From Nitrospirales bacterium (GTDB taxonomy: Bacteria > Nitrospirota > Nitrospiria > Nitrospirales > UBA8639): DNA of 64,000 nucleotides. Made by a program: the position numbers and the translations under genes. Under the pieces are notes generated by a model. That model saw only the letters and a list, made by a program, of their open reading frames with translations, was not told the origin of the DNA and searched no databases. Location of the stretch: NCBI GenBank assembly GCA_021604005.1, contig BQIV01000001.1, positions 124,001 through 188,000 of the forward strand. Direction: 5' to 3'. Shown here piece by piece: positions 1-8,729 of this stretch; positions within the stretch are counted from its first letter, which is position 1, and every line of letters starts with the position of its first letter.

Positions 1-2193
1 ATCAGCCCTTCTGTTCCCGAAGGTATTCGCATTATTCCGGTCTATGATCGATCCAGCCTGATCCTCCGCGCGATTGCCACGCTGGAAGAAAAATTGCTTG
101 AAATCAGCATCGTCGTGAGTGTCATCAGCCTTCTGTTCTTGTTTCATGTGCGCTCCGCTCTGGTTCCAATTCTGTTACTGCCCGTAGCGATTTTACTGTC
201 GTTTATTGCCATGTATTACATGGGCATCACGTCGAACGTCATGTCCTTGGCCGGCATCGCCATCGCCATCGGAGCCATGGTGGACGCGGTGATTGTGATG
301 GTGGAAAATGCCCACCGTCGACTGGAGGAATGGGAGAAGCACGGAGGTACAGGTTCGCGGGATGACGTTATTATCCAAGCCGCACAGGAAGTCGGAAAGC
401 CCCTCTTCTTCTCGTTGCTCGTCATCACCGTCTCTTTTCTGCCCATTTTCACGCTGGAAGCGCAGGAAGGCCGGTTGTTCAAGCCGCTCGCCTATACCAA
501 AACATTTGCCATGTTTTTTGCGGCGTTGGTGTCTATCGGCTTGGCTCCCTTGTTCATGAAGTGGTTTGTTCGTGGAAAGATCAGACCCGAAAGTCGCAAC
601 CCGCTCAATCGGTTCCTCATCTGGGCGTATACGCCATTGTTGAAGGGGGTGGTGCGCGCCCGATGGCTAGTGGTCGGCATAATGATTCTGGGAATGGTCG
701 CCATCGTCCCTATCTACAATCGCTTGGGCTCCGAATTCATGCCACCGCTCAATGAAGGCACCATTCTCTACATGCCGACGAGCATTCCAGGCATGTCGAT
801 CAAACAAGCTTCCAAGATCCTCCAAACGCAGGATCGATTGCTGAAAGAATTTCCGGAAGTCGAGCAGGTCATGGGCAAAATGGGACGGGCACGGACGGCC
901 ACGGATCCGGCTCCGCTGAATATGGCTGAAACCATGGTCACCCTAAAACCCGAAGAAGATTGGCGGCCCGGCATGACCTGGGACAAGCTCATCGCAGAAA
1001 TGGATCGGAAAGTGAAGTTTCCGGGCATGCCCAATATTTGGTGGATGCCGATTCAAACCCGAACCGAAATGCTCGCGACCGGCATTCGAACCAGTCTGGG
1101 TATTCGAATTTTAGGGCCTGAATTGGAAGAACTGGAGAAAATCGGCTTGCACATTGAAAATCTGCTTCAAAGTCTGCAAGGCACTCGCAGTGCCTACGCC
1201 GAACGGGTGACGGGGGGATACTATTTGGATATCGATGTCGATCGGATCGCTGCTTCCCGTTACGGGCTGACCGTGGGTGATGTGCAAGATGTCATCGAAT
1301 CCGCCATAGGAGGAAAAAATATTGCGTGGACCGTAGAAGGCCGAGAACGCTATCCCATCAATGTGCGATACCCTCGTGATCTGCGACAAGACGTGGAGGC
1401 ACTGAAGCGCATCCTGGTGACCACGCCAAATGGCGAACATATCCCTTTGGCTCAACTCTCTACCATTTCCACCATCATGGGACCGCCCTCAGTGCGGGAT
1501 GAGAACGGTTCCTTGGCCAGCATCGTCTTTGTCGACATTGCGGGAGTGGACCTCGGCACGTATGTGCAGAAAGCTAAGGATTTGGTTCAGCAGAAGGTGA
1601 AACTTCCTCCCGGCTACTCGCTACAATGGGCCGGTCAATATGCTTATCTGAAACGGGCACAAGAAAAACTTCAGGTCGTGATCCCACTGACGCTCTTTCT
1701 CATATTTTTTTTGTTGTATCTCAATTTTCATTCGGTCCCCCGCTGCCTTCTCGTCTTACTGACCATTCCCTTCTCCTTGGTCGGGGCAGTCTGGTATTTG
1801 GATTTTCTAAATTATGATCTTAGCATTGCCGTCTGGATTGGCATGATCGCCTTAGCCGGAGTCGCCGCGGAAACAGGTGTCATCATGGTGATGTTTCTGG
1901 ACGAGGCGTGCGCCCGCCGGCAACGGGAAAACCAGCTCCAGTCCCTTCAGGATCTTCGTGAAGCGATACTCGAAGGCGCTGTTTTACGGGTCCGCCCAAA
2001 AATCATGACCGCCTCGGCCATCATGTTGGGCTTGCTTCCTATCATGTGGTCCCAGGGAACCGGCGCCGATGTGATGAAACGCATTGCGGCCCCCATGATC
2101 GGCGGGATGGTCACGGCCACCATCCTGACGTTACTGGTCATTCCGGCCGTCTACTTCATTTGGAGGAAACGGGAAGTAAAATCAGCGGGATAA
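1..2193 (+). CDS. cusA: Cu(I)/Ag(I) efflux RND pump, CusA/CzcA family (5' end outside window)
   Basis: The reading frame is open from base 1, so the N-terminal third is missing and about 730 codons remain. RND pumps of this class use the proton gradient to drive metal ions from the periplasm through an outer-membrane channel. The TM4 segment at about 265-310 reads G-A-M-V-D-A-V-I-V-M-V-E-N-A-H, the form I associate with Cu/Ag (HME4) members rather than Zn/Co pumps. The second large periplasmic domain follows, then TM helices with V-A-A-E-T-G-V-I-M-V and a C-terminus A-A-P-M-I-G-G-M-V-T-A. It closely resembles the complete CusA at 43.7-46.9 kb. A decayed lipoprotein gene follows 30 bases downstream. 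The metal is inferred from motif and context. Confidence 0.93.
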   Translation: MSPSVPEGIRIIPVYDRSSLILRAIATLEEKLLEISIVVSVISLLFLFHVRSALVPILLLPVAILLSFIAMYYMGITSNVMSLAGIAIAIGAMVDAVIVMVENAHRRLEEWEKHGGTGSRDDVIIQAAQEVGKPLFFSLLVITVSFLPIFTLEAQEGRLFKPLAYTKTFAMFFAALVSIGLAPLFMKWFVRGKIRPESRNPLNRFLIWAYTPLLKGVVRARWLVVGIMILGMVAIVPIYNRLGSEFMPPLNEGTILYMPTSIPGMSIKQASKILQTQDRLLKEFPEVEQVMGKMGRARTATDPAPLNMAETMVTLKPEEDWRPGMTWDKLIAEMDRKVKFPGMPNIWWMPIQTRTEMLATGIRTSLGIRILGPELEELEKIGLHIENLLQSLQGTRSAYAERVTGGYYLDIDVDRIAASRYGLTVGDVQDVIESAIGGKNIAWTVEGRERYPINVRYPRDLRQDVEALKRILVTTPNGEHIPLAQLSTISTIMGPPSVRDENGSLASIVFVDIAGVDLGTYVQKAKDLVQQKVKLPPGYSLQWAGQYAYLKRAQEKLQVVIPLTLFLIFFLLYLNFHSVPRCLLVLLTIPFSLVGAVWYLDFLNYDLSIAVWIGMIALAGVAAETGVIMVMFLDEACARRQRENQLQSLQDLREAILEGAVLRVRPKIMTASAIMLGLLPIMWSQGTGADVMKRIAAPMIGGMVTATILTLLVIPAVYFIWRKREVKSAG

Positions 2194-2222
2194 GCATTAA
2201 AAATTCCAAGGAGGAAGACCCA

Positions 2223-2547
2223 ATGAGCAAGCAACCTGCACTGGAAATTATGGTTAACCGCCTCACTTTTTGCTTTTATTATAGACTGTGCAACAACTCC
2301 CTCTAAGGAATTGATCCAGCGAAATGATCATGCGGGATTAAGCACTTGGTATCGTGAAGAAGCACGTGCATTAAGAATACAGGCCGAGGAGATGCAACAA
2401 ATGGCAAGATTCTATGCAACCCCCACTCCTAAACAAGGGCAACAGTCCGGCATTGTTCAGCATTGCAATAATTTAGTTGAAAGATAAATGAAAGCAGCGA
2501 ACGAAATGGAGACTTTAGCCAAATATCATGCGAACAAGAGAAAGTAA
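2223..2547 (+). pseudogene. Decayed paralogue of the 52.6 kb lipoprotein
   Basis: A good ribosome site (aaggagg) precedes ATG 2223, but that frame ends at 2306. From 2305 the +1 frame continues as K-E-L-I-Q-R-N-D-H-A-G-L and aligns with the intact protein at 52595-52969 (K-E-L-V-E-R-H-D-H-P-G-L). The lipobox-like F-I-I-D-C also lies in that frame, so one frameshift separates start and body. A TAA at 2485-2487 replaces the Tyr of the intact copy (H-C-E-N-L-V-K-R-Y), after which homology resumes to a stop at 2545. Two independent lesions make this a pseudogene. The intact protein is an uncharacterised lipoprotein of copper clusters. Confidence 0.8.
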
Positions 2548-2594
2548 ATTAGGCAACCCCTTTTTTCTTTTCTTTCTTTAAGGAGGGCTTATCA

Positions 2595-2756
2595 ATGATT
2601 TCATCACTCTCAACTACAAATGGGCGAAGAGCCAACAATCTATCCATGAGAGTGAATTTGTGGCCAAGGGTTATACTCAGCTGTAAGATCAGAGAAGGTT
2701 CTTTATTATTTAAAGAGAATTCTATAATTCCAGAAATGGAGAAAAAATCATTATGA
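2595..2756 (+). CDS. Possible 53-residue protein of unknown function
   Basis: A strong ribosome site (aaggaggg) lies 7 bases before ATG 2595, and the frame runs 53 codons to a TGA that overlaps the next start (ATGATG at 2753). The product is basic, without clear membrane segments or a recognisable motif. Support is only the ribosome site and the overlapping arrangement. It could equally be the damaged 5' end of a gene like the one at 52985, which has the same position relative to its upstream lipoprotein. Confidence 0.3.
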   Translation: MISSLSTTNGRRANNLSMRVNLWPRVILSCKIREGSLLFKENSIIPEMEKKSL

Positions 2757-2863
2757 TGGACGGAATGATGGGAATGGGATTTGGCATGCTGATCTGGGGG
2801 ATTGTCGGGATTCTGCTGATTGTGTTGCTCATCATGCTCATCCTTAAACTTTCAAAAAAATAA
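2753..2863 (+). CDS. 36-residue single-span membrane protein
   Basis: The frame begins M-M-D-G-M-M-G-M-G-F-G-M-L and continues as one uninterrupted hydrophobic helix of about 20 residues, ending L-K-L-S-K-K. The Met/Gly-rich N-terminus followed by one membrane span and a basic tail is a common layout for tiny proteins beside copper genes. Met could bind Cu(I), but this is inference. A second in-frame ATG lies at 2756. The ribosome site is weak (gga about 12 bases upstream), so translation may be coupled to the preceding small frame. Confidence 0.5.
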   Translation: MMDGMMGMGFGMLIWGIVGILLIVLLIMLILKLSKK

Positions 2864-3338
2864 GTCAGGGGACCCTCGCCTTTCCGGAGAGAGGTCATTC
2901 TATTAAAGCTCTTTTCCAATTATCGCAGGAGAAATTTTTTATGCCTTTCTCTCCTTTACGTGAGTTGACTTGATGATCCACACATCGAATTCGATCGTAG
3001 GATTGGTCGCACTCTTTGCCCTCGCAAGTTCACTTCTGACCTTCTCCCCAATAAGTTGACCATCATCTGTCTAATTGACAGGAAAGTTTTCAAGAGCAAC
3101 CTGGTTCAACTACCCTCTCCCACCTTGTCACGCTCAGTTAAAGGCTAACGGGAGAGATGGATCGCCTCTTAGAGATTGGGAAGTATGCGGACATTGATAG
3201 GTAATTCTAGCCTTCCTGGATGGACGTGGTTTTTAGACTGTTGATTGCTCGACTGGACTACGACGAGAATAATCTTTTCCTATGTGAAAAAGTTACTTTC
3301 TCGAGACAAATCTTCCTAAAGTATCGGTATACTCGTGG
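2864..3338. other. Non-coding stretch with a possible signal-peptide remnant
   Basis: No convincing gene was found. A 28-codon frame at 2973-3059 encodes an exported-looking N-terminus (M-I-H-T-S-N-S-I-V-G-L-V-A-L-F-A-L-A) that stops after the hydrophobic core. It may be the stub of a lost periplasmic or outer-membrane protein. The convergent permease gene ends at 3339. Confidence 0.4.
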
Positions 3339-4544
3339 TCAGATGACGAGCCCTGTGAGCAATCCGCCACCTAACCAGAGGAAGGCTGTCATGGCCAATC
3401 CGAACAAAGCTTTGTCGCCCAGGGACGCTTCTTCCTTCTCGTGTCCATTCGACTGTTGACGATTCCATCCGAGGAATCCAACACTCATGACCAAGAAACC
3501 CACATTGAGGAATAGGGTGTAATCCACTTTGAAAAATTCTCGTTCAGTCACATTTTTGGCTGAACTGGAATCTGGCAACATATCGAGTACCGCAAATCCA
3601 TAATGCATCAATAAGGCTGCGGCTATTAGAACGGTCAGAAATACACCGAGAATATAGAGAGCCATGGCCCATCCATAATATTGAGCCTGAATGCGAAGGA
3701 CGGGAAAGACCACAAGGTCGCTAAAAATAAAGGCGATGATTCCGGCGAAGCTGACGCCATTGCTGAACAACACCGCTGCCAAGGGAATATTACCCATTGA
3801 GCCAATGAAGGTAAAAAAAGCAGCCAAAGGACCGACTAGTGTCTGTAGCAGAATGTTCCAAAAACCTGGATCAGCACTGCCAGAGCCAACAAACAAGGTT
3901 TGGAAGAAGGTTCTTGGAACAAAAGCGGCGATGATTCCGGCAACCGTAAAACCGATGGTCACATCTTTCCATACCATTGCCCATTCCATGATGTATCGAC
4001 TGGATACCTTCCGCCACCCTTCTTTAGAACGAATCAGGGTTTTCCAATTCGGCACATCTCCATCCCCACCTTTCCCTGTCTGTTCCTGAGCATGGTCGCG
4101 CGCTCGATCTTCCAAGGTTTTAGGTAACGTCAGTTTCACCACCAGCCACATCAGAAGGATGAGCATAATCCCTCCTACATATTCACCAACGACAAATTGC
4201 CAAGACAGAAAGGCGGCAATAATGATCCCAAGTTCGACGACCAAATTCGTGGACGCGAGGAGAAAGGCCAATGCTGGGATGAGTCCAGCGCCTTTTGTAA
4301 AGAGGGCTCGGGTAGTCGCGAGCGCCGCAAAACTGCAAGAGCTGGAGATGAAGCCGAAAAACGTGCCGAGGGCCACGCTTTTGGGACCGGACTCTCCCAT
4401 GCTTTGCTTCATTCGCTCCTGTGTGACAAACACTTGGATCATGCTGCTGATGAGATAACCAAGTCCAAAGGCCCAGAAGGCCATCCAGAATAGCCCCAAA
4501 CTCGTAACCGCCGATTCATGATAGTGTGAAAGGAAGGTGTCCAT
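3339..4544 (-). CDS. ArsP/DUF318-type permease
   Basis: A 401-residue polytopic membrane protein with about ten hydrophobic spans in two halves. Each half carries the family signature: G-F-I-S-S-S-C-S-F-A-A-L-A near residue 65 and G-S-M-G-N-I-P-L-A-A-V-L near residue 250. The halves are joined by a hydrophilic loop rich in E, Q, G and D (about 150-185). The family (PF03773) includes ArsP, an exporter of trivalent organoarsenicals, and many permeases of unknown substrate. The first-half signature lacks the second Cys of a typical C-S-C-G, so the substrate is uncertain. The gene stands alone on the minus strand between remnants of efflux genes. Confidence 0.85.
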   Translation of the reverse strand: MDTFLSHYHESAVTSLGLFWMAFWAFGLGYLISSMIQVFVTQERMKQSMGESGPKSVALGTFFGFISSSCSFAALATTRALFTKGAGLIPALAFLLASTNLVVELGIIIAAFLSWQFVVGEYVGGIMLILLMWLVVKLTLPKTLEDRARDHAQEQTGKGGDGDVPNWKTLIRSKEGWRKVSSRYIMEWAMVWKDVTIGFTVAGIIAAFVPRTFFQTLFVGSGSADPGFWNILLQTLVGPLAAFFTFIGSMGNIPLAAVLFSNGVSFAGIIAFIFSDLVVFPVLRIQAQYYGWAMALYILGVFLTVLIAAALLMHYGFAVLDMLPDSSSAKNVTEREFFKVDYTLFLNVGFLVMSVGFLGWNRQQSNGHEKEEASLGDKALFGLAMTAFLWLGGGLLTGLVI

Positions 4545-5267
4545 GGATAGGAAAGGTCTGCTAGGTTTCCTTAATCTTACGGTTTAAAAGGCATTATAAT
4601 ACTGATGAGAACCCTGGCCCATAACGTGAACCCTTTTCGTTTATTTTCCGAAAATCGCCTAATGCAGGACGTCATGCTGCAATGCTGATTTTGAATGGTA
4701 TGTTTAGGGTTGACCAAAGGGTCGGGAAAGTATTCTCTTCACTTATCATGAAAACATTTTCGCGCTATAGCCGATTGACTATTCTGGCCTGCACGTGGCT
4801 GTTCGGCCTCTTATTGTGTTATAGCGGATTCTAGTTCTGTCATATGGCCTATGCTACAGTAGAAGAAGGCGTCCTGTTTCTCACCTGTAAGGTACACCAA
4901 TGTGTCCACAATCCGATTGTCCGAAGCTGGCGATCGTCTCATCTTGAATTTAAGTGACGATAAACCCTCACGTCTTTCCTTCAGCGGAATCCATTTTACT
5001 TGCCTATTCACATGCTGGGCCTTACTCAGGTCATTTTTATGCAAGGGATATCAGATTCCTTAGATTATTCTCGTCTCTTTCTCCTGTTATTGTCTCTTCG
5101 GAATTGAGTTCTCCTTTTTCTCTTAGTCCGTAGATTATTGTTAGAATGGTTGGGATAAGGTTGAGACAAACCGGCCATCCCAATGTGTACCTCATTATTT
5201 AAGAGGGCTCCATGAATATCCATGCACGATAGAATTATACTCCCGATTCCTGTTTGTCCCTTCTAAA
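4545..5267. other. Non-coding, probably decayed sequence
   Basis: No gene of convincing length was found. A 28-codon frame at 4748-4834 looks like a truncated signal peptide (M-K-T-F-S-R-Y-S-R-L-T-I-L-A). With the RND remnant that follows, this suggests an efflux operon that has been largely deleted. Confidence 0.4.
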
Positions 5268-5375
5268 GCCGCTCCAATTATAGGTGGCCTGGTGACTACT
5301 ATTGTACTCACCTTATTGGTTATTCCATGCTTGTATTTCATCGGGCGTCGATGGCAACTCAAGCTAATTAATTGA
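5268..5375 (+). pseudogene. C-terminal remnant of a CusA/CzcA RND pump
   Basis: Thirty-five codons read A-A-P-I-I-G-G-L-V-T-T-I-V-L-T-L-L-V-I-P and then Y-F-I-G-R-R before a stop. This aligns residue by residue with the final transmembrane helix and tail of the pumps ending at 2193 and 46926 (A-A-P-M-I-G-G-M-V-T). The sequence upstream does not continue the homology, so only the last helix survives. It marks a former third copper RND gene located directly before the small leader-type gene at 5631. Confidence 0.75.
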
Positions 5376-5630
5376 AAGTAGTCGAGCGGGAAGTTGCATT
5401 CATGGAAGCTTCTCATCCTGCATCAAGCACGTGTTATGCTCGATACAATAATGGAAACCTTCAGCGGCCAGGGTTTTTAGGAGTAGCTCGATTGAGACAT
5501 GGAGATTATCGTTCCTCTATTAATATATATTGTCAAATGGGAAACGACATGTCAGTTTATATAGATTTTTGAAACTTGAATCAGCATGCTTGATCTGCAA
5601 ATTAAATTGAAGCACAGCCTCAGCCGTACG

Positions 5631-5999
5631 ATGAATCAACTATTTGTTTCACAACCAAAAATCGGCGCTATTCTTTTCATCATATTGGCCTTAATAGTCT
5701 GTGGGGTCGGTGGAGCGCACTGCCACATGTCGCTCTCCCAAGCTGAATCACCCCATACTCAATCCACCTCGCATCAGTCTCCATTCACCGAAGATGTAAC
5801 TTGTCCAGACCTCTTAAATAATGCTGGCGAAGCTGGTGAATCAGCCGATGAGATGTTTAAAGTTTTTCCACTTGCAGTTTTGCCTGGGCAGTTCGACGGT
5901 GAAAATGGTTCAATATTCACGTTTCTGAAAATAACTAGCTTTCCGCAACTCACTTCCTACCCACTTCTCTTTCTCTTGTTTTCCGTTTTTCTGAATTGA
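5631..5999 (+). CDS. Small His/Cys membrane protein, copy 1 of a four-member family
   Basis: About 122 residues: an N-terminal hydrophobic helix ending C-G-V-G-G, a hydrophilic H/S/T-rich segment, a conserved C-P-D motif, a variable stretch and a hydrophobic C-terminus Y-P-L-L-F-L-L-F-S-V-F-L-N. The same layout is found at 40688, 60640 and 62134. The frame is open to ATG 5586, but alignment with the relatives and their equal lengths favour ATG 5631. The His and Cys residues could bind metal in the periplasm (inference). It precedes a truncated outer-membrane efflux gene, as copy 2 precedes cusC. I know no described family with this C-terminal signature. Confidence 0.75.
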   Translation: MNQLFVSQPKIGAILFIILALIVCGVGGAHCHMSLSQAESPHTQSTSHQSPFTEDVTCPDLLNNAGEAGESADEMFKVFPLAVLPGQFDGENGSIFTFLKITSFPQLTSYPLLFLLFSVFLN

Positions 6000-6285
6000 A
6001 TTCTTTCCTCAAGTTCCTTTCACTCGCTTTTCACTCATCGGTACTTTGGTTTTTGGGGGCTCATTTCTCATCGGAGAGAGTGCCTTCATAGATTGAATGA
6101 AATTGCATCTCCCCCTTGGCTGACCAACAGAGTCCAACGCTCCCAATATTCGTTGCATTAATGGAATTTAGAGCAAGATTTCCCCCAAAAATCGTTCAAT
6201 GAATCAGAGGATCTAGGGATGTCTTGCTCCTCTCTATCAATTTTAGATGATGGCGGATCAATCATCGGAAAGGAAAAGGATGGCA

Positions 6286-6783
6286 ATGACGAAACAGCTG
6301 ATTATACTGGTCGCACTAGGCGGTATGTCGTTCTATGGATGCGCGAATCAAACGCTCACTAATCCTCAGACATCTTTCTCGGGTCCGAAACCTATTGTGC
6401 GATCGCAGCACCAATCACACAACCCGTCTTCATCTCAACCTGAATCTGGTGAAGAACTTACAACCTCACCCTCCAATGACGTGAAAGAAGAGGAACCCAC
6501 GACATTGAAACAGCTCGAACAACTTGCGCAGGAACACAATCCCACCTTACGGCAAGCTAGGATGCAGATCAAAGGAGAACGAGCCAAGGCTTTGCAGGCA
6601 GGACTCTATCCCAATCCTATCGTGGGGTACAGCGGAGAACAGATTGGCGTGAACGACACTGTGGGAGAATTTCAAGGTGGGTTCGTGCAACAACGAATCG
6701 TGACAGCGGGAAAGCTTCGGTTGAGTCGTGAGAAATATCTCGCGCGCGCATCGGGATCCCCGATTGACTGGTTGATGAGGTGA
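6286..6783 (+). pseudogene. Outer-membrane efflux lipoprotein (CusC/TolC-like), truncated
   Basis: The N-terminus has a signal peptide with a lipobox-like S-F-Y-G-C, a Ser/Gln-rich linker and the first TolC-family helical repeat (E-H-N-P-T-L-R-Q-A, then L-Y-P-N-P and Q-Q-R-I-V-T-A-G-K). Homology stops after about 150 residues and the frame ends with unrelated residues at 6783, whereas full members have about 420 residues. The missing part is not found in the window. The break coincides with the left edge of the conjugative fragment, so insertion or recombination cut the gene. The start was set at ATG 6286, after the ribosome site aaaagga; in-frame ATGs lie farther upstream to 6247. Confidence 0.8.
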
Positions 6784-6922
6784 CCTGTCACTCAAGGCTT
6801 TGTGAAGTCCCGTCTGGATGCGTCACGAGCAATGTCAACGTTCCGGAGGTGATTGGCTGATCGGCATGGGCGATCTGAGGCGTGCTGGGATCGATCACCG
6901 GATAATCGATGGTTTTCTCAGA

Positions 6923-7372
6923 CTATCGGTAGCCGAGTATGGCGGAACACGTCTTAAAGGGGAGTTCAAACGCTTGGTCGGATGGTTTTAAGCTGGCGGT
7001 CGCATAGCCTAAGACCACTGTGATAGGACACAGCGGAACGGCAATCCCATTCTCGAGCAGATTCCAACTGCGGTGTTGCTGTGTCCACGCATGCCATTGT
7101 TCGGTTGTGGTGGTCGCGACCTCTTGGCGGACGGGTTGGCGAGGGTACACCGTCCAGCCCAAGCCATCCGGGTGAGGGACGAGGTGTAGGTATGGAGAGC
7201 CGGCGGGTTGCTCGGCCACTACGTCTCTCTTGTATTCCACGTCAAGAACGGATTGTGGCAGGTGGATGGTGCACGCGCTGATCGTGAGACTGGCCAGTAC
7301 GACCAGCGAAGGAAAGGGATGCGCTCTCAAGAAAGCAGGTCGCACAGATGCCTCATCCACCGTGTTCACCAT
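6923..7372 (-). CDS. Lipoprotein of the conjugative region, probably interrupted by a stop
   Basis: A 149-residue frame with an N-terminal hydrophobic helix and a lipobox-like T-I-S-A-C near residue 34; the function is unknown. It ends with TAG at 6925-6923. The same frame then continues for 44 more codons without interruption (T-I-D-Y-P-V-I-D-P and T-L-L-V-T-H-P-D-G) to a TGA at 6788. The extension looks like ordinary protein, so the TAG is probably a nonsense mutation and the original gene was 6788-7372. The gene is antisense to the conjugation genes and adjoins the left junction of the element. Confidence 0.55.
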   Translation of the reverse strand: MVNTVDEASVRPAFLRAHPFPSLVVLASLTISACTIHLPQSVLDVEYKRDVVAEQPAGSPYLHLVPHPDGLGWTVYPRQPVRQEVATTTTEQWHAWTQQHRSWNLLENGIAVPLCPITVVLGYATASLKPSDQAFELPFKTCSAILGYR

Positions 7373-7481
7373 GTATTCTACTCGAAATTGTGGAATGAGT
7401 CTTCACATGTGAACAGTCGAGTGAATGGATCGTGCGGCCGCAGCCCAGAACGTAATATGTCTCTAGAAGAGGAAGAAATGC

Positions 7482-8111
7482 ATGCTCAAAATTGGTCAAT
7501 TGGTGGTCGCCATGATCGTCAAAAATCTTCCGGATCAGCCAGGTTATCTGACGCTTATTGGCGATGCTGGCAGTCAACTGGCCGTGCTGCCAAAAGCACT
7601 CGCCACGCGCGCGTTCAAAATTCGCGATGGCCTCACCGCCGCTGTGTGGAATATGGGGGTGCATTATCCTGTGTTGTCACAGGCGTCCGTGCACTACTAC
7701 CGGCGAATCGGAGAACTCGTGCTATCTCCTGTGATTCAGGAGCATCAGGTGCGCATTCGTGCCGTTGGAAGTTCGCTCGATTCGCCATTTGTGAAAGTGG
7801 CGGTGGAATCACTCGATGACCGTGATCCGGTCTCACTCTGTGTGCCGTATCTGCCAGATTTTGCCCGTTACACGCCGAAAACTATTTCCTTGATCGGCTA
7901 TGTGTCCAATCCAGAAGACTTTATTGCGCAGGCGTTGAACCCTGCGCCTCGTCGGTGGATTCGTGAAGTTAATGTTTATCGGGAAAGCAAAATGGCCCAG
8001 GTGATCGTGGAGCGAGGGAGCATCGCCCGATTCTTAGGTCGACACGGTACGAACGTCGCCATGGCCAGTAAACTGACCGGTTACCGGATACGAGTGGACG
8101 AGCCGGCCTGA
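7482..8111 (+). CDS. NusA-like KH-domain protein of a conjugative element
   Basis: The 209-residue protein matches the RNA-binding core of transcription factor NusA. An S1-like N-terminal segment (about 1-75) is followed by KH1 with V-A-V-E-S-L-D-D-R-D-P-V and N-P-E-D-F-I-A-Q-A-L-N-P-A, and KH2 ending R-F-L-G-R-H-G-T-N-V-A-M-A-S-K-L-T-G-Y. Cellular NusA has E-F-V-A-N-A-L-S-P-A and G-R-x-G-Q-N-V-R-L-A-S-Q-L-T-G-W at these places. The polymerase-binding N-terminal domain is missing. KH1 lacks the usual G-x-x-G (it reads V-P-Y-L-P), which may weaken RNA binding. It opens the conjugation gene series, so a role in element-specific elongation or antitermination is plausible but inferred. Confidence 0.75.
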   Translation: MLKIGQLVVAMIVKNLPDQPGYLTLIGDAGSQLAVLPKALATRAFKIRDGLTAAVWNMGVHYPVLSQASVHYYRRIGELVLSPVIQEHQVRIRAVGSSLDSPFVKVAVESLDDRDPVSLCVPYLPDFARYTPKTISLIGYVSNPEDFIAQALNPAPRRWIREVNVYRESKMAQVIVERGSIARFLGRHGTNVAMASKLTGYRIRVDEPA

Positions 8112-8132
8112 AACAGAAGGAGGATGATCATT

Positions 8133-8729
8133 ATGAGTCAATCCCCAGCTATAAGCGAACGATCTGAGCCTCACGGCAAAACTCGGCGCGATGATCGGAT
8201 TCAGCGGAATCGGCAGTTGTTCCAAAATCCGCAGGCGCAATTTTTCCGCACTCGCACACCAGAAGGTCGTATGTTGATCGGCATGTTGATCGCGTTGGAC
8301 CGAGGGCTACACGTGCTGCGTCTGCGAGCTGGGCATCAATTCACAATTGTCGAGGTGATGGAACACGTGAAACAGGTGCGTGATGTTGTGACAGATCTTC
8401 AAGGACTCATCGCGGAATGGAGTGGTGGATCGGACTTGATGACTGAACGCCCACGCCCGGATGACCCACAGACAATGGGGTTTTTGCCTCGGACGGAAGA
8501 ATCTCGGCAATTGGGGTTATGCGTATCTCAACTTGATGGACTCCTAATGCGCATTCGCCTGACGAGCGACGATTTACAGAAACAGCAGAAGGTCTTTGAA
8601 CGTGTCGCGACCGTTGTTAAGCGATGTCATACCGTCACAGAACAGGTTGCTCAGGGCGCCGGCACACGGTATGACCCACCTCGAACTTTTCAGCAACTAA
8701 ATGGGCATAAAATACAAGGAGGCAAGTGA
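8133..8729 (+). CDS. Unknown 198-residue protein in conjugative region
   Basis: I do not recognise this protein. It is soluble, charged and mostly helical, without Cys clusters or a signal peptide. It contains a hydrophobic stretch G-R-M-L-I-G-M-L-I-A-L near residue 50 and long amphipathic helices in the second half. The start was set at ATG 8133 because the ribosome site aggagg ends about 8 bases before it; the in-frame ATG 8124 overlaps that site. Its stop overlaps the next start, so it is part of the same transcript as the NusA-like gene 21 bases upstream. Confidence 0.7.
   Translation: MSQSPAISERSEPHGKTRRDDRIQRNRQLFQNPQAQFFRTRTPEGRMLIGMLIALDRGLHVLRLRAGHQFTIVEVMEHVKQVRDVVTDLQGLIAEWSGGSDLMTERPRPDDPQTMGFLPRTEESRQLGLCVSQLDGLLMRIRLTSDDLQKQQKVFERVATVVKRCHTVTEQVAQGAGTRYDPPRTFQQLNGHKIQGGK

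Noticed and set aside
4811-5044. 77-codon minus-strand frame in the decayed region
   Set aside because: No ribosome site, no motif, and it lies in sequence that looks like deleted operon debris.
5372-5572. 66-codon plus-strand frame following the RND stub
   Set aside because: It starts inside the stub in another frame, has no ribosome site, and no recognisable or repeated feature.
7208-7819. 203-codon plus-strand frame before and inside the NusA-like gene
   Set aside because: It overlaps the NusA-like gene in another frame and the lipoprotein on the other strand. No motif or ribosome site supports it.
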